Below are positions 1-5,443 of a stretch of DNA of 5,443 nucleotides, piece by piece (the stretch's first letter is position 1; each line of letters opens with the position of its first letter). This stretch comes from Bacteroidales bacterium (GTDB taxonomy: Bacteria; Bacteroidota; Bacteroidia; Bacteroidales; UBA3663), in NCBI GenBank assembly GCA_004557315.1, contig SFEH01000129.1, positions 1 to 5,443 of the forward strand, in the 5' to 3' direction. A model generated the notes under the pieces. The model was given only the letters and a program-made list of their open reading frames with translations, did no database searches and had not been told where the DNA came from. A program made the translations under genes and the position numbers.

Positions 1-1
1 G

Positions 2-58
2 AGACAGAAGAAGAATAAGACACCAATGGCTGGTGTGAGAACAAGAAACAATAATTGA
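2..58 (+). CDS. C-terminal end of an upstream gene (probably TPR-repeat protein), partial
   Basis: Only one of the three forward frames stays open from the window edge to a stop just before the next gene: it reads RQKKNKTPMAGVRTRNNN and ends in TGA at 56-58. The tail is basic and polar with no recognisable domain, as expected of a disordered C-terminus. The stop lies three bases before the ATG of the DUF4292 lipoprotein, which suggests one operon. From memory of Bacteroidales gene order, a tetratricopeptide-repeat protein commonly sits just upstream of DUF4292 plus EnvC-like genes, so that identity is an inference from context and not read from these 18 residues. Confidence 0.55.
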   Translation, partial: RQKKNKTPMAGVRTRNNN

Positions 59-61
59 ATT

Positions 62-898
62 ATGAAGAAGCTATTATATATTTTATCGGTTTTGATACTT
101 TTGAGTTCGTGTACAGGCAAGAAGCGTGTGACGAAGGGTAAGAACGAATTAGACACCAGGAACGAGGCTGTTCTTGCCATCGAAAAGAACAGATATGAAG
201 AGGCACTTCAGACGGCCTTTGACTTCAAGTCGCTTCAGTCACGTGCTAAATACTCGTTTGGCAAAAAGAGTCTGAACGGACGTCTCAACATCGAACTAGG
301 CAAGCGTCTGTGCATGACAGTGACCGTGCTAGGAATTGAGGTGGCTCGTATCGAAGTGAACCATGAGACAGTCCTGATTGTCGATAAGTTTGACAAGATA
401 TACACCCAACTGTCGATTGAAGAGTTTGCCGACCGTATGGGATTGCAAGACGAGATGCGCTATGAGGCAATCGAATGTCTGCTTCTCGGTCGCATGTTCA
501 TCCCTGGCAGCGGAGAGGCTGAAGCGAAGGACTTCAAGAAGCTTGACTGGACAATCAATGAAGAGAATATGGTTGGCGAACTCTCAAAGCCAAGATACAG
601 TCTTGAATATGTGATTGGCAACGACAATAAGCTTGCCAATACCATTGTGAAGGCGAATGGTGGAGCTGAAGAAGTAGCAGTGACATTCACGTACCAAGGA
701 CATCTGTCGGTCGAAGGAGGAGAGTTTGCTACCCAGGAGCAGATAACACTGTTCAGGAACAATGAGGAAATCAAGGCCGAGCTCACACTCTCTGCTCCAA
801 TCATGGGCAAGACTTGGACTCCGTTCTCACCGACAGAGGCCTACAAGCAAGTGAGTATGCAGGAACTCGTCACTGCCATCAAGAATATGAAGAACTGA
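62..898 (+). CDS. DUF4292-family lipoprotein (LolB-like fold suspected)
   Basis: A 278-residue exported lipoprotein. Residues 1-17 form a lipoprotein signal: MKK, a hydrophobic run, then the lipobox LSSC with the lipidated Cys at 17. The following residues (TGKKR) are basic, not the acidic surface-export signal described in some Bacteroidetes, so a periplasm-facing anchor is more likely. The body is a predicted beta-rich domain: FKSLQSRAKYSF near 55-66, the conserved-looking LGIEVARIEV at 90-99, VLIVDKFDKIY near 104-114, and LLLGRMFIPG at 140-149. This pattern matches what I know of Bacteroidetes DUF4292 proteins, and the order (early sheet, GxEVARIE strand, later L-x-G segment) resembles LolA/LolB lipoprotein carriers. 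A role in lipoprotein or lipid handling is therefore a hypothesis. The start is fixed by the signal peptide. The EnvC-like gene follows after 33 bases, probably in the same transcript. The family call is fairly sure; the function is unknown. Confidence 0.8.
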   Translation: MKKLLYILSVLILLSSCTGKKRVTKGKNELDTRNEAVLAIEKNRYEEALQTAFDFKSLQSRAKYSFGKKSLNGRLNIELGKRLCMTVTVLGIEVARIEVNHETVLIVDKFDKIYTQLSIEEFADRMGLQDEMRYEAIECLLLGRMFIPGSGEAEAKDFKKLDWTINEENMVGELSKPRYSLEYVIGNDNKLANTIVKANGGAEEVAVTFTYQGHLSVEGGEFATQEQITLFRNNEEIKAELTLSAPIMGKTWTPFSPTEAYKQVSMQELVTAIKNMKN

Positions 899-931
899 TC
901 ATAAGGAAAGGTATTCCACGTTGTTGAAAAT

Positions 932-2347
932 ATGAAGTCTTTACATTTGATAATATGTGTAATAGGAATGATGTTGCTTGCAACACCATCTGATACCTAT
1001 GCCCAGAAGAAAACAACCAAGACTACCCAGACTACCAAGAAACAGACATCACAGACAACCAAAAAGAAACAGACTGTCAAGAAAACGACACAGACAAAAA
1101 AGAATAAGGTATTGAGCCGATCGGAATATGAGAAGCAGCAGAAAGACCTGCAGAAGCGTATTTCGGAAACGGAAAAGATGATCTCCGATAATGACAAGTC
1201 GGTCATTTCCCAGAGCCGGGACATCAAGTTGCGCGAGCAGGAGATTGTGCATCGTGAGGCTTTGCTCGATGCCATGAACCAAGAGATCGAAGCTATCGCA
1301 TACGAGGAAGACTCGCTGCAGCTTGTCATCAAGGACCTGCAAGACAGTTACGAAGCAAAGAAGGAGAAATACGGGTTGGCAATGCGTCATCTCTACAGAA
1401 CCCGCAGCGGATACGATGAGCTGATGTTTATACTGTCGTCAAGTTCGATGTTCGAAAGCTTGCGCCGTATGCGCTATCTGCGTCAGTACAGCAATTGGAG
1501 AAAGCAGGAGGCTATTGAACTTGAGAAACAACGAGTAGCCACAGCCAAGGCGAAGGACAATCTGGTAAAGACGCGAGAAGATCGTCAGGTCGTGCTTGCA
1601 AATATCAAGAATGAACGTGAGTCGCTGACAAAGAAAAAACAGAAGCAGGAACTGGCACTGGCCGACCTGAAAAGGAAGAGCAGAGAGCTGCATGCCGAAC
1701 TGGAGAAAGACCAGAAGCAACATGCGGAGGTGCAGCGAAAGATTCAGCAGATGATTGACGAGGAGCGCCGTAAGGCTGCCGAAGAAGAAAGGAAACGTCA
1801 GGAAGAAGAAAAGCGAAGGAAGGAGGCTGAAGCAAGGATGAAGCAGGCAGCTGCCAATGACAAGGCAAAGAGTGCAGGAACGACTGCAAAGACACAGTCT
1901 CAGACCGCTAAGCCAAAGAGTCAGACAGCTCCAGCACCATCGTCTAACACAGCATTGACTGGCAGTTTCCGTTCGAACAAGGGAAAACTGCCATATCCAG
2001 TCGATACAGGTTTCGCATTCCTGCGCCACTACAGGGAGAAGAACGATGGCAACGTCAGCATCTCGCTGTCAACACCTGTAGGAGCTAATGCCTGTGCGGT
2101 GTTCGAGGGCGTAGTTTTGCGCTGTAGCCGTTCGTCCGACGACTATACAGTCATCATCAAACATGGTGACTACATGAGTGTCTATAGTAACCTTTCTTCG
2201 GTTTCGGTCAAGGAAGGACAGAAGGTCAAGATCCGTCAGGCAATAGGCAAGATCAAGCAGGATGTCAATGGCCGACGAGGAGAACTGATGTTCTGGATCT
2301 ATGGCAAGACCGATGCCGAGAACCCAGAATTGTGGCTTAAGCGATGA
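932..2347 (+). CDS. EnvC-like murein hydrolase activator (secreted coiled coil plus degenerate LytM/M23 domain)
   Basis: A 471-residue periplasmic protein. A signal peptide covers residues 1-24 (cleavage after TYA). Next come a K/T/Q-only stretch (25-58), long heptad-like coiled coils (about 63-305, ending in a K/E/R-rich helix), a Thr/Ala/Pro/Gln linker (about 306-345) and a C-terminal LytM/M23 domain from about 351. The LytM fold is visible in VFEGVV (390-395), VIIKHGDYMSVYSNL, VKEGQKVK and the closing PELWLKR. The zinc ligands are lost: the HxxxD motif reads NxxxS (374-378), and the final HxH reads ELM (451-453). It should therefore not cleave peptidoglycan itself. Like E. coli EnvC it would activate amidases at the division septum through its coiled coil and dead LytM domain; this is by family analogy. 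The 33 bases before its ATG hold no good promoter, so it is probably read with the lipoprotein gene. Its TGA overlaps the ATG of the next gene. Confidence 0.85.
   Translation: MKSLHLIICVIGMMLLATPSDTYAQKKTTKTTQTTKKQTSQTTKKKQTVKKTTQTKKNKVLSRSEYEKQQKDLQKRISETEKMISDNDKSVISQSRDIKLREQEIVHREALLDAMNQEIEAIAYEEDSLQLVIKDLQDSYEAKKEKYGLAMRHLYRTRSGYDELMFILSSSSMFESLRRMRYLRQYSNWRKQEAIELEKQRVATAKAKDNLVKTREDRQVVLANIKNERESLTKKKQKQELALADLKRKSRELHAELEKDQKQHAEVQRKIQQMIDEERRKAAEEERKRQEEEKRRKEAEARMKQAAANDKAKSAGTTAKTQSQTAKPKSQTAPAPSSNTALTGSFRSNKGKLPYPVDTGFAFLRHYREKNDGNVSISLSTPVGANACAVFEGVVLRCSRSSDDYTVIIKHGDYMSVYSNLSSVSVKEGQKVKIRQAIGKIKQDVNGRRGELMFWIYGKTDAENPELWLKR
1004..1105 (+). repeat. Low-complexity Lys/Thr/Gln-coding tract
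   Basis: This stretch codes residues 25-58 of the EnvC-like protein. By count 31 of the 34 residues are Lys (12), Thr (13) or Gln (6), with no acidic residue. The DNA is made of degenerate copies of AAG/AAA, ACC/ACA and CAG codons (for example CAGACTACCAAGAAACAGAC), so it could expand or contract by slippage. It sits between the signal peptide and the coiled coil, so the mature protein would begin with a strongly positive, flexible tail. Confidence 0.8.
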
Positions 2348-2754
2348 AATTAGCAACATTGATTGACCTGCCGAAGATCACTGATCCGCGAGGCAACCTG
2401 ACCGTCGTGACGGAAGGTGTCGAGGTGCCTTTCTCCATCTCAAGGGCATATTGGGTCTATGATGTTCCTGGTGGAGAAAGCAGGGGAGGTCATGCCCATA
2501 AGCGATTGCAGCAGTTTGTTGTCGCCTTGAGTGGCAGCTTCACTGTCAACCTCTGTGATGGCAAGGGCAATGTCGAAAGCTACCATCTGAATCATCCTTA
2601 TCAGGGACTTCTGATCAAGAACATGGTGTGGCGAACCATCGATGATTTCTCGTCAGGAGCGGTATGCCTTGTGCTTGCTTCAGATCCTTTCGACGAAGAC
2701 GATTATATACGAAATTATGAGGAATATCAGCTATCTCAATCTGAAAGCCATTAA
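2344..2754 (+). CDS. dTDP-4-keto-6-deoxyglucose 3,4-ketoisomerase (WxcM/FdtA/QdtA-like cupin)
   Basis: A 136-residue single-domain cupin, the usual length for this family. It would move the keto group of dTDP-4-keto-6-deoxy-D-glucose from C4 to C3, the step before 3-amination, in the cytoplasm. Visible hallmarks are DPRGNL (14-19), ISRAYWVYDVPGG (32-44), RGGHAHK (47-53) and QFVVALSGSF (57-66). His50 and His52, with Tyr36 or Tyr39 and Arg16, correspond by position to the active-site His pair, Tyr and Arg known from FdtA. FdtA gives a galacto product and QdtA a gluco product; I cannot tell them apart by eye, so no symbol is assigned. Its ATG overlaps the TGA of the EnvC-like gene (ATGA), and its 3' end overlaps the aminotransferase start by 38 bases, so translational coupling on both sides is likely. 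The pairing with an aminotransferase supports the assignment and argues against a 3,5-epimerase. Confidence 0.87.
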   Translation: MKLATLIDLPKITDPRGNLTVVTEGVEVPFSISRAYWVYDVPGGESRGGHAHKRLQQFVVALSGSFTVNLCDGKGNVESYHLNHPYQGLLIKNMVWRTIDDFSSGAVCLVLASDPFDEDDYIRNYEEYQLSQSESH

Positions 2755-3841
2755 TAAGCCATATCAGCAGGCTATCAAGGAAGCTTTGACAGAGGTCTTG
2801 GATAGCGGTTGGTATCTGCGAGGCAAGTGTGTCGAGCGATTCGAGAGTGAGTGGGCAGCATATTGCGGACAACGCTATTGCGCAAGTTGCTCGAGTGGAC
2901 TCGATGCATTGACGTTAGTGCTTAAAGCATGGAAGGAAGCCGAATTGCTGAAAGATGGAGATGAAGTCATTGTCCCTGCCAACACCTTCATAGCCACATT
3001 TCTTGCCGTATCGGAGGCGGGGTTGAGGCCAGTGCCTGTCGATCCAGACCCCATTACATGCCTCATTACTACAGAAGGCATAGAACGTGCTCTCACGTCT
3101 GATCCCCGCGCCATTGTTCCCGTGCATCTTTATGGCCAGTTGTGCGAAATGGATGAGATCATGAATCTTGCCTTGCGACATAACCTGCTTGTGCTTGAGG
3201 ATTGCGCCCAGTGCCATGGCATAAATCATTTGTTCGACCGACAGAGGGCTCTCGTTCCTGAAACCCATCATGCCTGTGCATGGTCGTTCTATCCAGGAAA
3301 GAATCTTGGTGCGATGGGCGATGCAGGAGCTGTCACTACAGATAGTCAGTGGCTGAGCAATATGGTCAGAAAACTTGCCAATTATGGAAGTTCAGAGAAG
3401 TATGTCCATGACTGTAAGGGAAAAAACTCCAGAATGGATGAGTTTCAGGCAGCAGTGCTGACAGCCAAGTTGCCTGATCTCGATAGGTGCAACCAGCACA
3501 GGATAGAGATTGCCCATCGCTACATTGACGAGATTGTAGGATCTGATGTGTCGATGCCTGCAGTAACCACAGCCAGTGTGTTTCACATCTTTCCGATAAT
3601 GAGCAACAAACGTGATGCCTTGCAGTCTTTCCTTGCAGAGAGAGGCATACAGACACAGATCCATTATCCTATTCCAGCCCACAAGCAGAAAGCCTATCCC
3701 GAATGGAAAGAGCTCTCTCTTCCTGTTGCCGAGGCCATGTCAAGCCGCGAACTCTCCTTGCCTTGCAATCAGGCGATGGACGAAGACGACGTTTCGGCAG
3801 TCATTTCAGCAGTCAATGAATTTTTTGCCCAAAATAGATGA
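2717..3841 (+). CDS. DegT/DnrJ/EryC1/StrS sugar aminotransferase (FdtB/QdtB-like)
   Basis: A 374-residue PLP enzyme of fold type I. It would transfer an amino group, probably from glutamate, to a dTDP-3-keto-6-deoxyhexose to give dTDP-3-amino-3,6-dideoxyhexose. I chose ATG 2717 over the upstream in-frame ATG at 2642 because family members begin with a short (x)nYLNLKxIN segment, seen here as ISYLNLKAIN, while the 25 extra residues look non-homologous and would lie deep inside the ketoisomerase gene. Motifs in order: DSGWYLRG, SSGLDAL (59-65), VIVPANTFIAT, PVHLYGQ, EDCAQCHG (161-168, with Asp162 binding the PLP ring nitrogen), SFYPGKNLGAMGDAG with the Schiff-base Lys195, NSRMDEFQAA, IHYPIPAHKQKAY and LSLPCNQAM. 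All catalytic positions are present. The stretch between HG and SFYPGK seems a few residues longer than usual. The gene overlaps its upstream neighbour by 38 bases and the flippase by ATGA. The substrate (3-keto) is inferred from the paired ketoisomerase. Confidence 0.9.
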   Translation: MRNISYLNLKAINKPYQQAIKEALTEVLDSGWYLRGKCVERFESEWAAYCGQRYCASCSSGLDALTLVLKAWKEAELLKDGDEVIVPANTFIATFLAVSEAGLRPVPVDPDPITCLITTEGIERALTSDPRAIVPVHLYGQLCEMDEIMNLALRHNLLVLEDCAQCHGINHLFDRQRALVPETHHACAWSFYPGKNLGAMGDAGAVTTDSQWLSNMVRKLANYGSSEKYVHDCKGKNSRMDEFQAAVLTAKLPDLDRCNQHRIEIAHRYIDEIVGSDVSMPAVTTASVFHIFPIMSNKRDALQSFLAERGIQTQIHYPIPAHKQKAYPEWKELSLPVAEAMSSRELSLPCNQAMDEDDVSAVISAVNEFFAQNR

Positions 3842-5145
3842 TTCCAAACAGCAAAACCATAGCCAAGAATGTAGGCATATTCGGTGGTGCCCAGGTCTTC
3901 TCAGTCTTGGCGGCACTGATTCGCACAAAGTTCGCCGCTGTCTTCATCGGGACAGCAGGTGTCGGATTGAGTGCCGTCTATAATACCGTTGTCACATTCT
4001 ACAGCAATGTCGCAGGCTTGGGATTGTCGTTTTCTGGAGTCAAGCATCTCTCGGAGATCTATGCCCATGATGACAAAGAAACATTCAGTGAGGAAGTTGT
4101 CCGATTACGCACGTTAGGCTTGCTTGGAGCGACAGGCGGCTTTTTGCTTTCGCTTGTCTTCGCACCAGTGTTGAGCTATTTTTATTTCGAAGATTGGTCG
4201 CAGACCTTGCCCTTCGCTCTGCTTTCGTTCTTCATAGCGGTCAATATCTTTGCGGGAGTAGAACTGGCGGTGCTGAAATCCATGCAGAAGACCCGCTCAT
4301 TGGCAATGTCGGCAATATGGCTGGCGGTGGTATCGGTGGTCTTTTCTGTTCCATTCTATTTGCTGTGTGGGGTGAAAGGAGTCATCTGGGCTGTCATGAT
4401 AAGTGGAACAGCAGGAGCATTGATCACTATCTGGTTGGGTCATAGAGCCATTGGCCTAGGCATTGCCTCACCATTCGTCAATATGCAGAAGCAAAGCATT
4501 GCCGATCTTCTTCGCCACAGCAGGCCTGTGATAGTATTGGGCATAGCCTTTCTGCTTGGAGGTGTAGTAGCCTCGGGTTCGGAGATGATCATCCAGGGCT
4601 ATCTTTCAGCAATGGCATCATTGTCGGTTCTTGGATTGTACAAAGCAGGCTATCAGCTCAGCATCACTTATACAGGCATGATCTTTACGGCTGTAAGCAA
4701 CGATTTCTATCCGAGGCTTTCGGCAGTCAATAATAAAATAAATGAGAGGAACATCCTCATATCTCGTCAGATCAAGGTTCTGCTGTTCATCACAGTTCCT
4801 CTGGTTGCGCTTTTCGTCATGCTTGTGCCTTATATCCTGCCTATACTTTTCGACAACACTTTCAATCCTGTGAGCCGCATGGTTCAGATTGCATCGTTGT
4901 CGATCATTGTCAAGTCGGTCACCATGCCGCTCAATTTCCTGCCCTTGTCATTGGGCAAGTCGCTCGACTATCTCTGTCTCGAAGGAGCGTTCTGGATACT
5001 TCTTGTGCCATTGGTTATACTTGGCTTTGCCTATGGGGGGCTCGACGGAACTGGCATTGCCATCCTTCTGTGTCATGTCATCGAACTTGTCTATGTGATC
5101 CTGTTCTGTCGAATCAGGTATGGCTATCGTTTCGTGACGCAATGA
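3838..5145 (+). CDS. Wzx/WzxE-like lipid-linked oligosaccharide flippase
   Basis: A 435-residue polytopic inner-membrane protein of the MOP/polysaccharide transporter group, similar in size to E. coli WzxE. It would flip an undecaprenyl-diphosphate-linked oligosaccharide to the periplasmic side. I count about 12 membrane segments, near residues 12-36, 42-66, 93-117, 124-146, 155-177, 179-201, 228-250, 258-285, 313-340, 350-372, 376-400 and 404-427. The N-terminus (NVGIFGGAQVF, then IRTKFAAVFIGTAGVG) matches the O-antigen translocase pattern. Charged residues inside helices (Arg29, Lys31, Glu142, Lys147) could line the sugar path. The start shares ATGA with the aminotransferase stop. The order aminotransferase then flippase resembles wecE-wzxE of the enterobacterial common antigen cluster. 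It lacks the two extra C-terminal helices of some longer Bacteroidetes flippases, but 12 is a complete number. The cargo is unknown, presumably a glycan containing the amino sugar made by the two preceding enzymes. Confidence 0.87.
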   Translation: MIPNSKTIAKNVGIFGGAQVFSVLAALIRTKFAAVFIGTAGVGLSAVYNTVVTFYSNVAGLGLSFSGVKHLSEIYAHDDKETFSEEVVRLRTLGLLGATGGFLLSLVFAPVLSYFYFEDWSQTLPFALLSFFIAVNIFAGVELAVLKSMQKTRSLAMSAIWLAVVSVVFSVPFYLLCGVKGVIWAVMISGTAGALITIWLGHRAIGLGIASPFVNMQKQSIADLLRHSRPVIVLGIAFLLGGVVASGSEMIIQGYLSAMASLSVLGLYKAGYQLSITYTGMIFTAVSNDFYPRLSAVNNKINERNILISRQIKVLLFITVPLVALFVMLVPYILPILFDNTFNPVSRMVQIASLSIIVKSVTMPLNFLPLSLGKSLDYLCLEGAFWILLVPLVILGFAYGGLDGTGIAILLCHVIELVYVILFCRIRYGYRFVTQ

Positions 5146-5306
5146 ATCGGTACATCGGGCTATTTGTGAGATAATAAGTTAGTTTATAGCGCATAGATAG
5201 GTTCATTTCTTGTATTTTAGATTACATTTATAGCCATTTTTATGCTAAAGTTGACTTTTTTTTGAAAAAATATGTCGATTATGAATGAAAAATGAAAATA
5301 AAGCCT
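5146..5306. other. AT-rich intergenic region after the operon
   Basis: No ORF or RNA gene is visible between the flippase stop and the promoter of the next gene. Composition turns sharply AT-rich after about 5160. A TTGAC followed by an eight-T run and then GAAAAAA (5251-5270) forms an A/T-tract that could be an intrinsically bent or UP-like element upstream of the following promoter. The only stem near a T-run is TAGC/GCTA (5231-5234 with 5244-5247), four pairs around a nine-base loop, too weak to call a terminator. Confidence 0.6.
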
Positions 5307-5314
5307 TATATTTG
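5307..5314 (+). promoter_or_regulatory. Bacteroidetes-type -7 promoter box (TATATTTG) for the HU gene
   Basis: TATATTTG is an exact match to the TAnnTTTG -7 consensus recognised by the primary sigma factor of Bacteroidetes. It is followed by C and lies 67 bases before the HU start codon, so transcription would begin near 5318-5322 with a leader of about 60 bases. No clear TTTG -33 element is found at the expected distance; the nearest TTTG (5261-5264) is 42 bases upstream, too far. The A/T-tract upstream may compensate. Confidence 0.65.
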
Positions 5315-5315
5315 C

Positions 5316-5341
5316 AAGCCTAAAATAAGAAAATTGGGCTT
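5316..5341. repeat. Imperfect inverted repeat at the predicted HU transcription start
   Basis: AAGCCTAA (5316-5323) can pair with TTGGGCTT (5334-5341): eight pairs including one G-T wobble, around the ten-base loop AATAAGAAAA. A further direct copy AAGCCT lies at 5301-5306, on the other side of the -7 box. It could be a DNA-level operator or a leader hairpin, or chance; the start site falls within the left arm, which weakens the RNA hairpin idea. Confidence 0.35.
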
Positions 5342-5381
5342 TTGAATAAGTTAAAATCAAGATATTAAAAATCATAAAGTA

Positions 5382-5443
5382 ATGACTAAAGCAGAAATCG
5401 TTGCATCTATTGCTAAGAAGACTGGTCTCGATAATGAGGCTGT
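5382..5443 (+). CDS. HU-family DNA-binding protein, N-terminal part, cut by window edge
   Basis: Twenty full codons plus two bases give MTKAEIVASIAKKTGLDNEA and a probable Val. This is the typical opening of HU/IHF proteins: M-(T/N)-K-(A/S)-E-(I/L)-(I/V), a first amphipathic helix, and a turn (KTGL) before the second helix. The full protein is expected to be about 90 residues and to bind and bend DNA as a dimer in the nucleoid. The ATG is preceded by an A-rich leader (ATTAAAAATCATAAAGTA) with no Shine-Dalgarno, normal for Bacteroidetes. It has its own promoter and is a separate unit from the sugar operon. Whether it is a housekeeping HU or an accessory paralogue cannot be judged from 20 residues. 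Confidence 0.85.
   Translation, partial: MTKAEIVASIAKKTGLDNEA

Noticed and set aside
1439..2029. A long 196-codon open frame on the minus strand opposite the EnvC-like gene
   Set aside because: It lies antisense to the Lys/Glu/Gln-rich coiled coil, whose codons rarely create stops on the other strand. The product is a Leu/Cys/Phe-rich string with no family resemblance, and the + strand gene is well supported.
2642..2716. Upstream in-frame extension of the aminotransferase by 25 residues
   Set aside because: The extra residues do not look like the family N-terminus and would greatly enlarge the overlap with the ketoisomerase; ATG 2717 gives the standard length.
3838..4445. Alternative forward open frames inside the flippase gene (for example around 4194-4445)
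   Set aside because: They are out-of-frame readings within a clearly coding membrane protein and show no recognisable domain or start context.
5120..5215. Possible C-terminal truncation of the flippase by a frameshift or stop
   Set aside because: The other frames after 5145 hit stops quickly and do not read as membrane helices, composition switches to intergenic, and the protein already has about 12 membrane segments like WzxE.
5231..5262. Rho-independent terminator after the flippase (TAGC/GCTA stem followed later by a T-run)
   Set aside because: Only four base pairs with a nine-base loop, and the T-run starts eight bases after the stem; not convincing.
5251..5264. TTGAC / TTTG as a -35 or -33 element for the HU promoter
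   Set aside because: Both are more than 40 bases from the -7 box, outside the roughly 20-base spacing expected in Bacteroidetes.

Overview
The window looks like a chromosomal segment from a gut or oral type Bacteroidales (Bacteroides/Prevotella group). Four things point there: a DUF4292-family lipoprotein next to an EnvC-like protein (a pairing I associate with this phylum), start codons preceded by A-rich sequence instead of clear Shine-Dalgarno sites, a TAnnTTTG-type -7 promoter box before the last gene, and moderate GC genes broken by one very AT-rich intergenic stretch. The genus is an inference; there is no marker gene complete enough to name it.

Layout. All recognised genes lie on the + strand. 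Positions 2-58 are the last codons of an upstream gene, probably the TPR protein that often precedes this pair. Then come a DUF4292 outer-membrane-type lipoprotein (62-898) and a secreted coiled-coil protein with a degenerate LytM/M23 domain (932-2347), an EnvC-like murein hydrolase activator. Joined to it by an ATGA stop/start overlap is a three-gene sugar module: a WxcM/FdtA-type dTDP-sugar 3,4-ketoisomerase (2344-2754), a DegT/DnrJ/EryC1/StrS PLP aminotransferase (2717-3841, start inside the upstream gene), and a 12-TM Wzx/WzxE-like lipid-linked oligosaccharide flippase (3838-5145, again an ATGA overlap). The operon ends there. A 236-base AT-rich gap (5146-5381) carries the promoter of the next gene, an HU-family DNA-binding protein cut by the window edge (5382-5443).

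How the genes work together. The ketoisomerase and aminotransferase would turn dTDP-4-keto-6-deoxy-glucose into a dTDP-3-amino-3,6-dideoxyhexose (Fuc3N or Qui3N type), a building block of cell-surface glycans. The flippase would move the finished undecaprenyl-linked oligosaccharide across the inner membrane. The tight coupling of this module to an envelope/peptidoglycan gene pair suggests co-expression of wall remodelling and glycan export. The dTDP-glucose synthesis genes (rmlA/rmlB), any N-acetyltransferase and all glycosyltransferases are absent here and must lie elsewhere. The window is mainly familiar families in an informative arrangement; I see no clear sign of a wholly new system, phage, IS element, CRISPR array or RNA gene.
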